A DNA stretch of 64,000 nt from Massilia sp. Leaf139 (GCF_001424165.1 NZ_LMOJ01000024.1:181749-245748), one strand, 5' to 3'. Shown: positions 1-10,107, counted from the stretch's first letter. The notes: a model not told the origin generated them from the sequence alone. A program made the numbers and translations.

Positions 1-152
1 TCGCGTATAGGATTCAGCAGGGTCAATGCTCTGACTTCCAAATTCGGGAACAGTACGTAGCCACCGGTGGATCTGGCCTAAGCGCCAGGCTCACCGTCTC
101 CGGGTGAAGACACACCCGGCTTGCGTGCAGTTCCCTTATAAGGAGTACGTTC
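1..152. other. Window edge, possible tail of an upstream gene
   Basis: Two short open stretches run in from the left edge: frame 1 stops at 58-60 and frame 3 stops at 105-107. Either could be the last codons of an upstream gene, but both are too short to recognise. If the gene at 153 is an immunity gene, the upstream gene would be expected to encode the matching toxin C-terminus, which cannot be tested from this fragment. An AAGGAG ribosome-binding site for the next gene lies at 139-144. Confidence 0.3.
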
Positions 153-401
153 ATGATCCTGAATATCGATCGCGGCCATATCCACGTCCAGCTCGGCGAG
201 AAGATGGCGGCAATACCGGGCGAAATGCTTTTCCCCGAAAACAAGCGCCTGGGTTTCGTCGTCTATCTCGACCAGATCGACTACTGGGAGCCGAAGACGG
301 CAAAGCAGCCGATCTCCGAGGCCGACATCAAGACCATCGTCGACGGGATTCAGGCCGAGTTCAAAGAACGCGGCCATATGCTGGAGTTTGAGTCGGCCTG
401 A
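153..401 (+). CDS. Imm74-like small immunity-type protein
   Basis: This 82-residue soluble protein has the layout I associate with the Imm74 immunity family: an N-terminal beta hairpin (RGHIHVQLGEK), a central GE pair, a FVVYLDQIDYWEP segment and a C-terminal helix ending in an acidic strand. Immunity proteins of this kind neutralise a toxin domain encoded immediately upstream, usually on the C-terminus of a polymorphic (Rhs, CdiA or T6SS-linked) toxin. The toxin would lie outside the window. AAGGAG sits 8 bases before the ATG, so the start is well supported. There is no signal peptide or membrane segment. Family assignment is from memory of the motif pattern; it could also be an orphan protein of unknown role. 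Confidence 0.55.
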   Translation: MILNIDRGHIHVQLGEKMAAIPGEMLFPENKRLGFVVYLDQIDYWEPKTAKQPISEADIKTIVDGIQAEFKERGHMLEFESA

Positions 402-441
402 TGGAATAAGGCTTCGTGCGCTCCGTACCGGCGATCGAGCG

Positions 442-480
442 CTAGCCCGGCAGCGAACGCCATTGCACCTTGCCCGTGGC
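442..480 (-). pseudogene. Relic of an acyl-CoA ligase 3' end
   Basis: On the minus strand this stretch reads ATGKVQWRSLPG and a stop. The intact acyl-CoA ligase at 1302-2945 ends ATGKVQWRSLQG and a stop. By my count 33 of 39 bases agree, and most differences are at third codon positions. Nothing ligase-like precedes it; the sequence before it belongs to the ATPase gene. It is therefore a displaced or duplicated gene end lying just downstream of the ATPase stop codon. Confidence 0.7.
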
Positions 481-485
481 TAGCC

Positions 486-1232
486 TTAGCGGTTCATCAG
501 CACCTTGAGCATGCGCTGCGGGTTGGCGATGAAATCGTGCATCACCCGATAGTGCTCGGTCTCCTCATACCTGATCGGGTGGATGCCGCGCTCGCCGCAT
601 TCGTAGATGAGCGCGTTCGGATAGGCCATCAGGATCGGCGAATGGGTGGCGATGACGAACTGACTGCCGTTCTCGACCAGGTCGTGCAGGCGGCTGAGCA
701 TGGCGAGCTGGCGCTGCGGCGACAGCGCCGCCTCCGGTTCGTCGAGGAGGAACAGGCTGTTGCTGCCGAAGCGTTCCATGAACAGCGACAGAAAGGCTTC
801 GCCATGCGACTGTTCGTGCAGGGCCTTGCAGCCGAATGAGTCGATGATTTTCGGGCCGCCGGGTTCCCGGTCGAGCCGATCGATTTCCGTTCCCACATTG
901 AAGAAGCTCTCCGCACGCAGGAAGAACCCGTCGCGCGGCGGCTTGATGCCGCGCGCCACACGCAGATGTTCGTGCAGCGTCGAATGCGAAGCGTGGGTCG
1001 AAAAATGGAAATTGCGGCTGCCGCCTTCGGCATTGAAACCCAGTGCCACCGCAATCGCTTCCAGCAGCGTCGATTTTCCAGAGCCGTTTTCGCCCACCAG
1101 GAAGGTGACCTGCGGGTGCATGGCGAGCCGGCCGAGCGAACGCACGACGGGTAGCGTGAAGGGGAAACCCGCCGCGTGCGCGGCGGCCGAGGGTTTCAGG
1201 CTGACCTCGAGCAGGTAGGCGTGGGAGAGCAT
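486..1232 (-). CDS. SMC/ABC-type AAA family ATPase
   Basis: This 248-residue cytoplasmic ATPase has the full ABC-type site: Walker A GENGSGKST (residues 47-55), a signature-like SHGE (142-145), Walker B FLLDEPE (161-167) and a switch histidine in ATHSP (197). No coiled-coil arms, zinc hook or membrane segments are present, so it is a compact ABC-class NTPase of the predicted-ATPase (COG3910-like) group. These are often found alone and their substrates are unknown. AGGATG lies about 12 bases before the ATG. The gene is in the same direction as the upstream acyl-CoA ligase, 69 bp after it, and is followed by a relic of the ligase 3' end, which suggests it arrived as an insertion. A defence or DNA-repair role is possible but not shown. 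Confidence 0.8.
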   Translation of the reverse strand: MLSHAYLLEVSLKPSAAAHAAGFPFTLPVVRSLGRLAMHPQVTFLVGENGSGKSTLLEAIAVALGFNAEGGSRNFHFSTHASHSTLHEHLRVARGIKPPRDGFFLRAESFFNVGTEIDRLDREPGGPKIIDSFGCKALHEQSHGEAFLSLFMERFGSNSLFLLDEPEAALSPQRQLAMLSRLHDLVENGSQFVIATHSPILMAYPNALIYECGERGIHPIRYEETEHYRVMHDFIANPQRMLKVLMNR

Positions 1233-1301
1233 GGCTAGCGGCGCATCCTGATATGTCCAACTGCGCGCTGCGTGAATCCGTCGTTTCGCGTCGCCACGAT
1301 A

Positions 1302-2945
1302 CTACCCTTGCAGCGAACGCCACTGCACCTTACCCGTCGCCGACTTCGGCAGCGTTTCGCGAAACTCCACGATGCGCGGGCTTTTGTAGGCCGCCATGTT
1401 CTGGTGCGCCCAGTCGATGATCTCGCCTTCCGTCACGCGGCCGGCGAAGCCGTCCTTCAGCGCGACCACCGCCTTCACCGTCTCGCCGCGGCGCGCGTCC
1501 TGGCTGGACACCACGCACACCTCCCTGATCGCCGGATGGCGGTACATCAGCGCTTCGACTTCGGCCGGCCACACCTTGTAGCCGGAGGCATTGATCATGC
1601 GCTTCAGGCGATCCGTCATGAAGAAGTAGCCGTCCTCGTCGACCTTGCCGATGTCGCCGGTACGCAGGAAGCGCTTGCCGTCGATCTCGACGAAGGCGTC
1701 CGCCGTCGCCTCCGGATTGTTCCAGTAGCCGAGCATCACCTGCGGGCCATGGACGACGATTTCGCCGGTCTCGCCAACGGGCAGCGTCTGCAGCGTGCCG
1801 GCGTCGATCACGCGCGCGTCGACGTCCTGGATCGGAATGCCGAGGCACTGCTTCTTGGTGCGCTCGCTCGGATTGATGTGGGTCGGCGCGATGGTCTCCG
1901 ACATGCCGTAGCCCTCGACGTAATCGATGCCGAGCAGGTCGTGCATCTTCTGGGCGATGGCGTCGGGCATGGCCGCGCCGCCGCCGGACAGGCGCGTGAT
2001 GCTCGACAGGTCGTACTCGTCGATGCGCGGGCTCGAGAGCAGGTCGATCACCATCGTGGATATGAGCTGGGTGGCGTTGATACGGTGGCGCCGGATGCAT
2101 TCGGCCGCGGTGTCGCGATCCCAGCGCGCCATTAGCACGACGGTGCCGCCAATGAAGATCGGCCCGTTCATCCCGCCCTGCATGCCCGTCACGTGGAACA
2201 GCGGCAGTACGCTCAGGGCGATTGAATCCTGCTGCGCGCCGAACCACTGCACGCCGGCCACGGCGTTGTACATCACGCTGCGGTGGGTGTGCATGCAGCC
2301 TTTGGGAAGGCCGGTGGTGCCCGAGGTGTAGGGCATGACGGCCAGGTCGTCGGGCCCGGCGGTGAGCGGGCCGGGCCGGCAGCCGCGTGCCAGCATGGCG
2401 TGCCAGAGCACCACGCCGGCGTCCTCGATGGCGCGGCGCCGTCCGCGCACGACGTCCGGCACATTCAGGTCGGTAAGACTGGTGACGTAATCCGAATAGG
2501 CCGCCAGCAGCACGTGGCGCAGACCCTGCTCCAACAGCGGTGCGACCTGCGCATACAGATCCTGCGGCGCGAAGATGGTGGTGGCGCCGGTGTCGCCCAC
2601 ATAGTGGCGCAGTTCTTCGGTCAGGTTCATCGGATTGACCGGCACCACCACCGCGTTGGCGCGCAGGATCGCGTAGTAGGCGACGATGAACTGCGGGCTG
2701 TTCTGCATGTAGAGCAGGACGCGGTCGCCCTGCTTGACGCCGCATTCGGCCTGCAGGAAGCCGGCCACGCGCTCGGCCTCGTCCTTCAGTTCGGCATAGG
2801 TGAGGGAGGTGTCGTAGAACACGACGGCCGGCTTGTCGGGGTAGCGCGCGGCCGAGACCTCGAGGTTGAAGAACAGGTTGGTGGCGGGGATGGTCAGGTG
2901 GCGCGGCAGGGCGCGCGGCCAGAAGTCGGCGGGGCGTTCGGACAT
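1302..2945 (-). CDS. AMP-binding acyl-CoA ligase (fatty-acid type)
   Basis: This 547-residue enzyme of the acyl-adenylate-forming superfamily activates a carboxylic acid with ATP and transfers it to CoA. The P-loop YTSGTTGLPKG is near residue 205, followed by the YGMSET adenine motif, the TGDIGKVDEDGYFF hinge aspartate region, the DRLKRMINASGYKVWP linker and the catalytic lysine in PKSATGKVQ near the C-terminus. Length and motifs fit medium- or long-chain fatty acyl-CoA synthetases; the exact acid cannot be read. The ATG at 2945 is preferred over an upstream in-frame TTG because GAGGAG lies about 9 bases before it. The gene stands alone, with a 245-bp gap separating it from the divergent KaiC-like gene. 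Confidence 0.88.
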   Translation of the reverse strand: MSERPADFWPRALPRHLTIPATNLFFNLEVSAARYPDKPAVVFYDTSLTYAELKDEAERVAGFLQAECGVKQGDRVLLYMQNSPQFIVAYYAILRANAVVVPVNPMNLTEELRHYVGDTGATTIFAPQDLYAQVAPLLEQGLRHVLLAAYSDYVTSLTDLNVPDVVRGRRRAIEDAGVVLWHAMLARGCRPGPLTAGPDDLAVMPYTSGTTGLPKGCMHTHRSVMYNAVAGVQWFGAQQDSIALSVLPLFHVTGMQGGMNGPIFIGGTVVLMARWDRDTAAECIRRHRINATQLISTMVIDLLSSPRIDEYDLSSITRLSGGGAAMPDAIAQKMHDLLGIDYVEGYGMSETIAPTHINPSERTKKQCLGIPIQDVDARVIDAGTLQTLPVGETGEIVVHGPQVMLGYWNNPEATADAFVEIDGKRFLRTGDIGKVDEDGYFFMTDRLKRMINASGYKVWPAEVEALMYRHPAIREVCVVSSQDARRGETVKAVVALKDGFAGRVTEGEIIDWAHQNMAAYKSPRIVEFRETLPKSATGKVQWRSLQG

Positions 2946-3190
2946 ATTGCGGTGTCTCCTCAATTATCGCGATTGGGTATCCGCCTCTCTGATCGGAAGC
3001 GTGACGCTTCCAATCATACTTCAGTCCCCGGGGCTACGCCGCTTGCCGGGTGTTGCTCGCCGAAAGCGGTCGGCCAGCCGATCGTGCCGCTCTGTTATGC
3101 AGGCCACAATCGAGGTTTTTTGCATGTTTTATAATTTTTTCAACAGTGCCGACGACGGCAGCGTCAGCCATATTCAAGCAAGGAGCAGTC

Positions 3191-4636
3191 ATGCAGGCCG
3201 ATATCGAACGAATCCAGACCGGAATTCCGGAACTCGACGCCGTCCTGAGAGGCGGGTTGATCCGTCAACGCGTGCACCTGATCGAGGGCAGGCCGGGAAC
3301 CGGCAAGACCACCTTCGGCCTGCGCTACCTGATCCACGGCGTTTCGGTCGGGGACGAATGCCTGTACCTGACGCTGTCGGAGAGCCGGGAAGAACTGACC
3401 GCCACCGCGCGCAGCCACGGCTGGAACCTGGACGGTATCGTCATCGAAGAGATCATGCCAATGTCGGCGGACACCACGTCCTCGCAGACCATCCTGCTGC
3501 CGACCGATACCGAGCTGTCGGCCCTGGTGGCGCGCATCGCCGATCGCATCGCCCATAGCGGCGCCAAGCGCGTGGTCATCGATTCGATGGTCGAGGTGCG
3601 CCTGCTGGCGCGCGACAGCGCCCACTACCGGCGCCAGATCATCGACCTGCGCCAGCGCCTGGCCACGTTCGATGCGACGGTGGTGCTGCTCGACGATCTC
3701 ACTTCCGACGGCGGCGAATTCGAGCTGCAAAGCGCGGTGCACGGCGTCGTCACGCTCGAGCAGCTCGAACGCAGCTTCGGCGCGACGCGGCGCCGGCTGC
3801 GCGTGGTCAAGCTGCGCGGCGGCGACTTCCAGACCGGCTGGCATGACTATGCGATCAAGAAGAGCGAAATCCTGGTGTTCCCCAGCCTGATCGCGCAGGA
3901 GCACCACCGTGACGACGGTGCGCTCGACATCCTGAGCAAGGTCGACAGTCTCGACCACATGGTCGGCGGGGCGCTCGTCGCCGGGAGCTCGACGATGGTG
4001 GTCGGCCCCTCGGGATCGGGCAAGTCCACGCTGGCCCTCCAGTACGCGCTGTCGGTGGTCGAGAGCGGCTACCACGTGGGCTACTTCACCTTCGATGAGT
4101 CGGAGGTCACGCTGCGTTCGCGCATGGTCGAGCACATGCACCAGGGCGCCGCTTCCGACGAGGGGCGCCTGTTCTACCTCCAGCGCGTCAATCCCTCGCG
4201 CATCTCGCCGGGCGAATTCATCTGGAACGTGCGGCGCCTGGTCGAAGACCGCGGGGCACGCCTGATCATCATCGATTGCATCAACTCCTATCTCGACGTG
4301 ATTCGCGAGGAAAAATCGCTGCTGCTGCAGATGAACGAACTGTTCTCCTACCTGAGCAACATGAACGTGACGTCGATCATCGTCGGCGCGCATTCGGCCC
4401 GCCTCGATACCTCGAAGGAACCGGACGCGCTCAGCATCATCACGGACAACATCATTTCACTGCGCTACTACGAGCACGAGAACGTCGTCCACAAGGCCAT
4501 CTGCATCCTGAAGCGCCGCCATGGCCGCCACGAACACGACGTGCGCGAGTTTCACCTGACCGACGCGGGCATCGACATCGGCGAGCGGATCGGTGTGCCG
4601 CTCAAGGACTCCGGAGTATCGCCACTTGATTTCTGA
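3191..4636 (+). CDS. Double-domain KaiC-like ATPase
   Basis: This 481-residue protein has two RecA/KaiC modules in tandem. The first Walker A is GRPGTGKTT (33-41) and the second GPSGSGKST (272-280). The second module ends with SIITDNIISLRYYEHE and a conserved VREF, matching the KaiC CII end. The serine of the KaiC phosphosite pair is retained while the neighbouring threonine is isoleucine. The KaiC catalytic Glu-Glu pair appears as Ser-Glu in the first module and Asp-Glu in the second. AAGGAG precedes the ATG. A TATAAT lies at 3130-3135 without a good -35 box. The next gene overlaps its end, so the two are translationally coupled. There is no kaiA or kaiB, so signalling rather than a cyanobacterial-type clock is likely. 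Confidence 0.85.
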   Translation: MQADIERIQTGIPELDAVLRGGLIRQRVHLIEGRPGTGKTTFGLRYLIHGVSVGDECLYLTLSESREELTATARSHGWNLDGIVIEEIMPMSADTTSSQTILLPTDTELSALVARIADRIAHSGAKRVVIDSMVEVRLLARDSAHYRRQIIDLRQRLATFDATVVLLDDLTSDGGEFELQSAVHGVVTLEQLERSFGATRRRLRVVKLRGGDFQTGWHDYAIKKSEILVFPSLIAQEHHRDDGALDILSKVDSLDHMVGGALVAGSSTMVVGPSGSGKSTLALQYALSVVESGYHVGYFTFDESEVTLRSRMVEHMHQGAASDEGRLFYLQRVNPSRISPGEFIWNVRRLVEDRGARLIIIDCINSYLDVIREEKSLLLQMNELFSYLSNMNVTSIIVGAHSARLDTSKEPDALSIITDNIISLRYYEHENVVHKAICILKRRHGRHEHDVREFHLTDAGIDIGERIGVPLKDSGVSPLDF

Positions 4637-6293
4637 CGCGCCCTCCGCCGTTGCCGCGGTCTTCGCCCCCATCGAAGGCGATGCCGCCACCCTGCGTATG
4701 CTGCTGGAAGAAGAAGGCGTGCAGGTGCGGGCCTGTCCCGATGCGGCGGCCTTCTACGCAGCCCTCGGCGAGGATGCCTGGTGCGCGATCGTCACCGAGG
4801 AAGGGCTGGAGCAGTGCTCGATCGAGGGCATGGATGCCAGCCTGCGGCGCCAGCCGCCCTGGTCCGACCTGCCGGTGCTGACCCTGGCCGGCCCGGGCGG
4901 CACGAAGGTCGACAGCAAGCGCTTCACGCGCCTGGCGCGCATCGGCAACATCACCCTGATCGAACGGCCGACCTCGCGCGAGGTGCTGTTGATGTCGATC
5001 CGTGCGGCCCTGCGCACGCGCCGGCTGCAATTTGCCGTCCGCGACCAGTGGCAGGCACTGGAGCGGCATGCCGATTCGCTGGAACAAGCCGTACGCGAAC
5101 GCACGCAATCGCTGGAGCGGGAAATCGGCGAACGGCGCCGGGTGGAACGGGCGCTGGCCGAGGCGCGCCGCCTCGAATCGCTGGGCCGGCTGACCGGCGG
5201 CGTGGCGCACGACTTCAACAACATCCTTCAAGTGATCTCGGGCTCGGAAACCCTGCTGCGCATGCTGTTGTCGAAAGACGCCAATCCGCGCAGCGAACGC
5301 GCGCTCGACAGCATCCGCCGCGCCAGCGGCCATGGCGCGGCGCTGACGCAGCAGCTGCTGGCCTACGCGCGCCGGCAGCCGCTGAACAACGTCGCCCTCG
5401 ACCTGCCGCTGTACCTGAACGCGGCCTCGGAACTGCTGCTCGGTTCACTGGGGCAGGGAATCGACCTGCGCCTGCAGGTCTCCCCCGGTTTGTGGCCCGT
5501 CTCGGTCGATCCGGCGCAGCTCGATGCCGCATTGCTGAACCTGGCCAGCAATGCGCGCGACGCCATGCAGGGCAGCGGCCGCATCGTGCTGACCGCATCC
5601 AATTATCACCTGCCCGATGCGCAGCTGCCGGAGGGAGGCGTGCTGGCTGGCGAATACGTGTGCATCAGCGTGACCGACAATGGCGAAGGCATGTCCGAGA
5701 AGACCGCGCGGGAAGCCTTCGAGCCGTTCTTCACGACCAAGGCCGTCGGCAAGGGTACGGGTCTGGGCCTGTCCCAGGTATACGGTTTCGCCAGCCAGAG
5801 TCATGGCCTTGCCTTCATTCGCCGCGAGCCGCGCGGGACGACGGTCGGCATGCTATTGCCGCGCAGTGAGGGAACCGCGGATCCGACGCAGCCGGCCGTG
5901 CTGGAAGAGCAAGCGCATTCTCTGGCCGGGGTGCGCATCCTGTGCGTGGAAGACGATCCGGTCGTCGCGGAAACGATGTCGTCCTTGCTGGCAGTGCTCG
6001 ATGCCGAGATCATTCTGGCCGACAGTGCCGATGCGGCCATCGAAGCCGACTTCAGCGGAATCGACCTGGTACTGTCGGATGTGATGATGCCGGGTAGTAT
6101 GGATGGCATCGGCCTCGTGAACTGGCTGGCGCTACACCATCCTCATTTGCCGGTCGTCCTCGCCAGCGGCTATATCGTCGACCCCGGCCGCCTGCACACG
6201 CTGCAGGTGCAGTTCCTGCGCAAACCCTACACGCTCAGTGCGCTGACGCAGGCCATGTCGGCGGCACTCAATCAATCGCAGCAAAAGGACTGA
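4626..6293 (+). CDS. Hybrid sensor histidine kinase with receiver
   Basis: Read from TTG 4626 this is a 555-residue cytoplasmic kinase. GGAG lies about 10 bases before the TTG; an ATG at 4593 inside the kaiC-like gene is the alternative start. Order: an N-terminal receiver-like domain without obvious acidic-pocket residues, a coiled coil (about 135-185), HisKA with the phospho-accepting H195 in GGVAHDFNN, an HATPase domain ([28 protein letters not shown]) and a C-terminal receiver with D485 in SDVMMPG and a conserved FLRKP lysine. It has no membrane segment, so its input is probably the KaiC-like protein encoded by the overlapping upstream gene. No output regulator is adjacent. Confidence 0.87.
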   Translation: MISDAPSAVAAVFAPIEGDAATLRMLLEEEGVQVRACPDAAAFYAALGEDAWCAIVTEEGLEQCSIEGMDASLRRQPPWSDLPVLTLAGPGGTKVDSKRFTRLARIGNITLIERPTSREVLLMSIRAALRTRRLQFAVRDQWQALERHADSLEQAVRERTQSLEREIGERRRVERALAEARRLESLGRLTGGVAHDFNNILQVISGSETLLRMLLSKDANPRSERALDSIRRASGHGAALTQQLLAYARRQPLNNVALDLPLYLNAASELLLGSLGQGIDLRLQVSPGLWPVSVDPAQLDAALLNLASNARDAMQGSGRIVLTASNYHLPDAQLPEGGVLAGEYVCISVTDNGEGMSEKTAREAFEPFFTTKAVGKGTGLGLSQVYGFASQSHGLAFIRREPRGTTVGMLLPRSEGTADPTQPAVLEEQAHSLAGVRILCVEDDPVVAETMSSLLAVLDAEIILADSADAAIEADFSGIDLVLSDVMMPGSMDGIGLVNWLALHHPHLPVVLASGYIVDPGRLHTLQVQFLRKPYTLSALTQAMSAALNQSQQKD

Positions 6294-6306
6294 CGCGCAT
6301 CGCGCT

Positions 6307-9036
6307 CTACTCCTCGACAAACACCACCGCCGTACGCGGCGGGATGCTGAAGCTGCCCGTCGCCGCATCGAAGCGCGCCAGTGCTGCGCGCTTGTCGCCT
6401 GCTTGCGCCGCGCTGTGCACCGGATGGGGGCGCAGGCGCTTGCCGCGCGCCGCGGCGTCGGTGACGGCATGCGCGACCTTGTCGACGTTGATGAAGTAGC
6501 GGATCCCCGCGAAGCCGGCGCCGGCGTAGCCGCGGCCGTCGAGGTGGGCGGCGATCACGGTCGGCTCCTGCCGCGGCCCGACGTTGAAGAAGCGCAGGCG
6601 CTGCGCCACCTCGTCGGCGCTGCGCAGGCGGAACAGGGTGGAACTGGCGCGGATGGCGAGCAGGTCGCGGAAAGCGTCGCGCGTAAAAGCGATGTCGGCG
6701 GGGGCGGGGCGCAGCGCCGGATCGGCCAGCAACGGCGCAAACAGGGGCCAGTCCTTCGCATTGTCGGGCGCGGGCGGCAGGCCGGTGCCGAAGTGATTCG
6801 TCCGGTACGTCCAGTCGAGGCGATTGAACCAGTCGCCCGAATTGAAGCTGTTGCGGTCGAGGGATTTCGAACGCAGGATTTCGGAGCCGGCATGGAAATA
6901 GGCCACGCCCTGGCTGAAGGCGTTGATCGCCAGGCCCAGCACCTGCACGCGGGCGCGCTCCGCGCTGGAGGTAGCGCGCGGGAGTTTCAGGGCGTTGGCG
7001 TCGTACAGGGTCTGGTTGTCGTGGTTCTCGACATAGTTGACGGTTTCGCCCGGCGCGCCCGCATAGCCGGCCGGCTGGCCGCCGTAATCCATGCGATCGA
7101 GCGTGCGGGTGACGCCGTCGAAGTTCAGGAGCGGATAGCTGCGCAGGGTGCCGGCCAGGCCGACGCGGATCATGTCCGCCGCGCGCATCAGGTCGGTGCG
7201 CGGCCGCTCGCCCGCCAGGGCGTTGGCGTCGTAGACCAGGCCGTTGATATAGCCCTGCTGCTTGACGACGGTCTCGCCCGAGTCGCCGGCACCGCCGCCG
7301 CGCGCGGCATCGCGTGCACGGTCGCTGAAGGTGCCGATACCGCTGCCGTTCAGGGACAGTTGCGAGGCCTGTACGAAGCGTGCGCCGTCGGCCACCTCGC
7401 CGAAGTTCCAGCCCTCGCCGATCAGCTGCACGTGGCGGCCGCCGGCGGCGTTCACGGCCTGCTGCAGGCGCTCCATGGTGGAACGCGGCTGGTGGCCCAT
7501 CAGGTCGAAGCGGAAGGAATCCATGCGGTAGTGCCGCGCCCACAGCACGCTCGAATCGACCATGAGCTTGCCCATCATGGCGTTTTCCGTTGCCGTGTTG
7601 TCGCAACAGGTCGACTGGGTGACCTGGCCGGCCGCGTCGAGACGGTGGTAGTAGCCGGGTACGATCCGGTCGAGTACGGATTTTTCCTGCTGGCCGGCGG
7701 CGAAGGTGTGGTTGTAGACCACGTCCATGCCGACGCGCAGGCCGGCACGGTGCAGGTGCATTACCATCTCGCGCAGTTCGACGATGCGGCGCGCGCCGTC
7801 CTCCGGGTCGCTGGCGTAGCTGCCTTCGGGCGCGTTGTAGTGCCAGGGGTCGTAGCCCCAGTTGTAGCAGTCGGTATGGGCCGTCTTCATCACCAGCGCC
7901 TGCTGGCCTTCGCTGTCGGCAGCGCCCGCCGGCTGCGGCAGCGCGCAGCCGCGTTCGGGCACGGTGGCGATGTCGTAGACGGGCAGCAGGTGGATGTCGG
8001 TCATACCCGCCCGCGCCAGCATGTTCAGATGACGCATGCCGTTCGAGTTCGTTTCGCCGAAGGCGGCGTACTTGCCGCGCTTGTGCGCCGGCACGCTCGC
8101 GTCGTCGCGCGAGAAATCGCGCACGTGCAGTTCGTAGACCGTCATGTCGGTCTGCGCCCTGACGGTGTCCGGCGTGCGGTGCGCGTCCCAGCCCGCGGGT
8201 TTCAGGGCAGGGGAGTCGAGGTCGGCAATATAGCTGCGCTGCGAGTCCGTGTTCAGGCTGACGGAATACGGATCGGTGACGAGATTGCGCACCAGGCCGG
8301 CGCCGTCGGCGACGACCTCGAGCGCGTACTTGTAGTAGCGGCCGGAGAGATCGCCCGGGAGCTGCGCGCTCCAGGCGCCGGTGCGGGCGTCGAAGGCGAG
8401 CGGATGGATGGCGCGGGCGCGGCCGCTTCCCTTGTCGTAGACGCAGACGGCAGCCCCCTGCGCGGTCGGCGCCCACAGCTTGAACGTGGTGCCGTCCGGA
8501 CGCGGCGTGGCGCCCAGGTCGGGGATGTCCTGCGCGGCGGCGTACAGGTCGTCGAGGGCGCCGGCAGCCTGCAGGCGCGTCGCGGCAAATACATTGCCGG
8601 CGGCGTCTTCGCGCACCAGCACCAGCTGCTCGCGGTGCAGCCGGGCGATGCGCGGCAGGTCGGCTTCATCGAGGGCCAGCACCGGGCCGTTCGGGACGTA
8701 CTTGAAGCGCTGCGCGGCCGAGGGCGGCATGGCGCCCGCATGCACCTTCAATTCCAGCGCGCCCGACGCGTTCTGCACCTTGCCGCCCACGGCGGCGGCG
8801 ATCGTGCCGGCCGCCGAGTGGTAAAGACGGAAGCGGCCCTCGGCAGCCATGCCTGGCCACTTCGCCAGGCGGCGGTCGAGCCAAACGGCGCGCGCCTCGA
8901 GCTTGCCGGGCGCGGCCTGCAGGACGGTGGCGAAGGCAGGAGCGTCGCAGGCCTGGAGGGCGATGGCGGCGTGCGCCGGGCTGACGAAGGCAGCGCTGGC
9001 TGCGGCAAAGGCGATGATGCGAACGGTAGGGAGCAT
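6307..9036 (-). CDS. pulA: Exported pullulanase-type alpha-1,6-glucosidase
   Basis: This 909-residue glycoside hydrolase has a Sec signal peptide (cleavage probably after AHA, about residue 23). It debranches pullulan or limit dextrins outside the cytoplasm. An N-terminal carbohydrate-binding region is followed by a CBM48-like module (FKLWAPTA near 180-190) and a GH13 barrel with [10 protein letters not shown] (about 439), the nucleophile in SFRFDLMGH (about 509), the acid/base in IGEGWNFGE (about 542) and VENHDNQ (about 672). Size and order match the secreted bacterial pullulanase family. A GH13 alpha-glucosidase at 14483 may act on its products after uptake, but no maltodextrin importer is nearby. 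It is divergent from the sulfur-carrier operon. Confidence 0.9.
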   Translation of the reverse strand: MLPTVRIIAFAAASAAFVSPAHAAIALQACDAPAFATVLQAAPGKLEARAVWLDRRLAKWPGMAAEGRFRLYHSAAGTIAAAVGGKVQNASGALELKVHAGAMPPSAAQRFKYVPNGPVLALDEADLPRIARLHREQLVLVREDAAGNVFAATRLQAAGALDDLYAAAQDIPDLGATPRPDGTTFKLWAPTAQGAAVCVYDKGSGRARAIHPLAFDARTGAWSAQLPGDLSGRYYKYALEVVADGAGLVRNLVTDPYSVSLNTDSQRSYIADLDSPALKPAGWDAHRTPDTVRAQTDMTVYELHVRDFSRDDASVPAHKRGKYAAFGETNSNGMRHLNMLARAGMTDIHLLPVYDIATVPERGCALPQPAGAADSEGQQALVMKTAHTDCYNWGYDPWHYNAPEGSYASDPEDGARRIVELREMVMHLHRAGLRVGMDVVYNHTFAAGQQEKSVLDRIVPGYYHRLDAAGQVTQSTCCDNTATENAMMGKLMVDSSVLWARHYRMDSFRFDLMGHQPRSTMERLQQAVNAAGGRHVQLIGEGWNFGEVADGARFVQASQLSLNGSGIGTFSDRARDAARGGGAGDSGETVVKQQGYINGLVYDANALAGERPRTDLMRAADMIRVGLAGTLRSYPLLNFDGVTRTLDRMDYGGQPAGYAGAPGETVNYVENHDNQTLYDANALKLPRATSSAERARVQVLGLAINAFSQGVAYFHAGSEILRSKSLDRNSFNSGDWFNRLDWTYRTNHFGTGLPPAPDNAKDWPLFAPLLADPALRPAPADIAFTRDAFRDLLAIRASSTLFRLRSADEVAQRLRFFNVGPRQEPTVIAAHLDGRGYAGAGFAGIRYFINVDKVAHAVTDAAARGKRLRPHPVHSAAQAGDKRAALARFDAATGSFSIPPRTAVVFVEE

Positions 9037-9291
9037 GCGCGGATTTTCTCGTAATTTAGCTACGGAGCGAAGTGCAGAGCCGCAAGAATAACGCGGATCA
9101 GTGCTGCTATTGATGTAATTTTACTAGACGAACACTGAGCCGCCTCGTGCCGTGCAAAATAGGATTCATACAACAGAATGTGGATGCGCTATAGTCGTTC
9201 TGTCGGCGCGGCTGCCCGCAGCCTGTTCGCGGCCGTGCAAGACGATTCGGAAATGAAATCGGACATCCGTACCAGGATGGAGGTGGATCTG

Positions 9292-10107
9292 ATGAAAAAT
9301 CGACTACAGAGCGCGCGTCGGTATCTCTCGTATAGTCTGGTTGCGCTGGCTTTGGCGGCCTCTCCTTTCAGGGCATCGGCCCAGACGCCGGACGCGGCCT
9401 GGACGGCGCTACAGCAGTCCTACTACCCCGGCAAGAAGCTGGAACCGGCGCCCTTTGTCCGCCTGACGGCGCCCGCGCGCGCGGCTAGCGGCGAGCAGGT
9501 GCCCTTCGCCTTCAGCATCGACCACCCGATGACGGCGGCGCGCTACATCAGGTCGGTCACGGTCTTCGTCGATAAAAACCCGGTACCGCTGACGGCGGTG
9601 TTCCACTTCAATCCGCAAAGCGGCAAGGCGGAGATCGCCACCCGCATCCGCTTCGAATCGGATTCGCAGGTACACGTGGTCGCCGAAGCGAGCGACGGGC
9701 GGCTGTACGTGAACGAGACCGCCGTGAAAGCCTCAGGCGGCTGCGGCGGCCCGGCCACGGGCGACGCCGCGGCGGCCATCGCCGCAGCGGGCAAGATGAA
9801 GATCGCCCTCGACGGCCCGTTCAAGCGGGGCGAGGTCAACAAGGCCAGGCTCCTTATTAAACATCCGATGTACACCGGTTTGCAGCGCGACCTGAACACG
9901 CATGGCTTCCGGCCCGCTTTTTTCATCGACAAGATCGACGTCACGTTTAACGGCAAGCCGGTGATGACGGCCGATACGCAGATCGGCATCAGCGAAGATC
10001 CCTCGATCGGCTTCAGCTTCGTCGCTGACGGGCCGGGCGCGCTGCAAGTGTCCATTCGCGACAATGCGGGCGGCAGTTTCCGCCAGTCGCTCAGCGTCGG
10101 AGGCTAG
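9292..10107 (+). CDS. SoxYZ-like carrier protein, exported
   Basis: This 271-residue protein has a Sec signal peptide ending near SAQ (about 34). It joins a SoxY-like and a SoxZ-like domain. The SoxY half ends in the swinging-arm region GGCGGP with the single carrier cysteine, normally C-terminal in free SoxY, and the SoxZ half follows (about 170-271). Such fusions are known as quinoprotein dehydrogenase-associated SoxYZ-like carriers. GGAGG precedes the ATG at 9292; an upstream in-frame ATG at 9178 would bury the signal peptide and is rejected. It abuts the metallohydrolase gene with no gap. Substrate binding through the cysteine is inferred from SoxY; what it carries here is unknown. Confidence 0.82.
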   Translation: MKNRLQSARRYLSYSLVALALAASPFRASAQTPDAAWTALQQSYYPGKKLEPAPFVRLTAPARAASGEQVPFAFSIDHPMTAARYIRSVTVFVDKNPVPLTAVFHFNPQSGKAEIATRIRFESDSQVHVVAEASDGRLYVNETAVKASGGCGGPATGDAAAAIAAAGKMKIALDGPFKRGEVNKARLLIKHPMYTGLQRDLNTHGFRPAFFIDKIDVTFNGKPVMTADTQIGISEDPSIGFSFVADGPGALQVSIRDNAGGSFRQSLSVGG

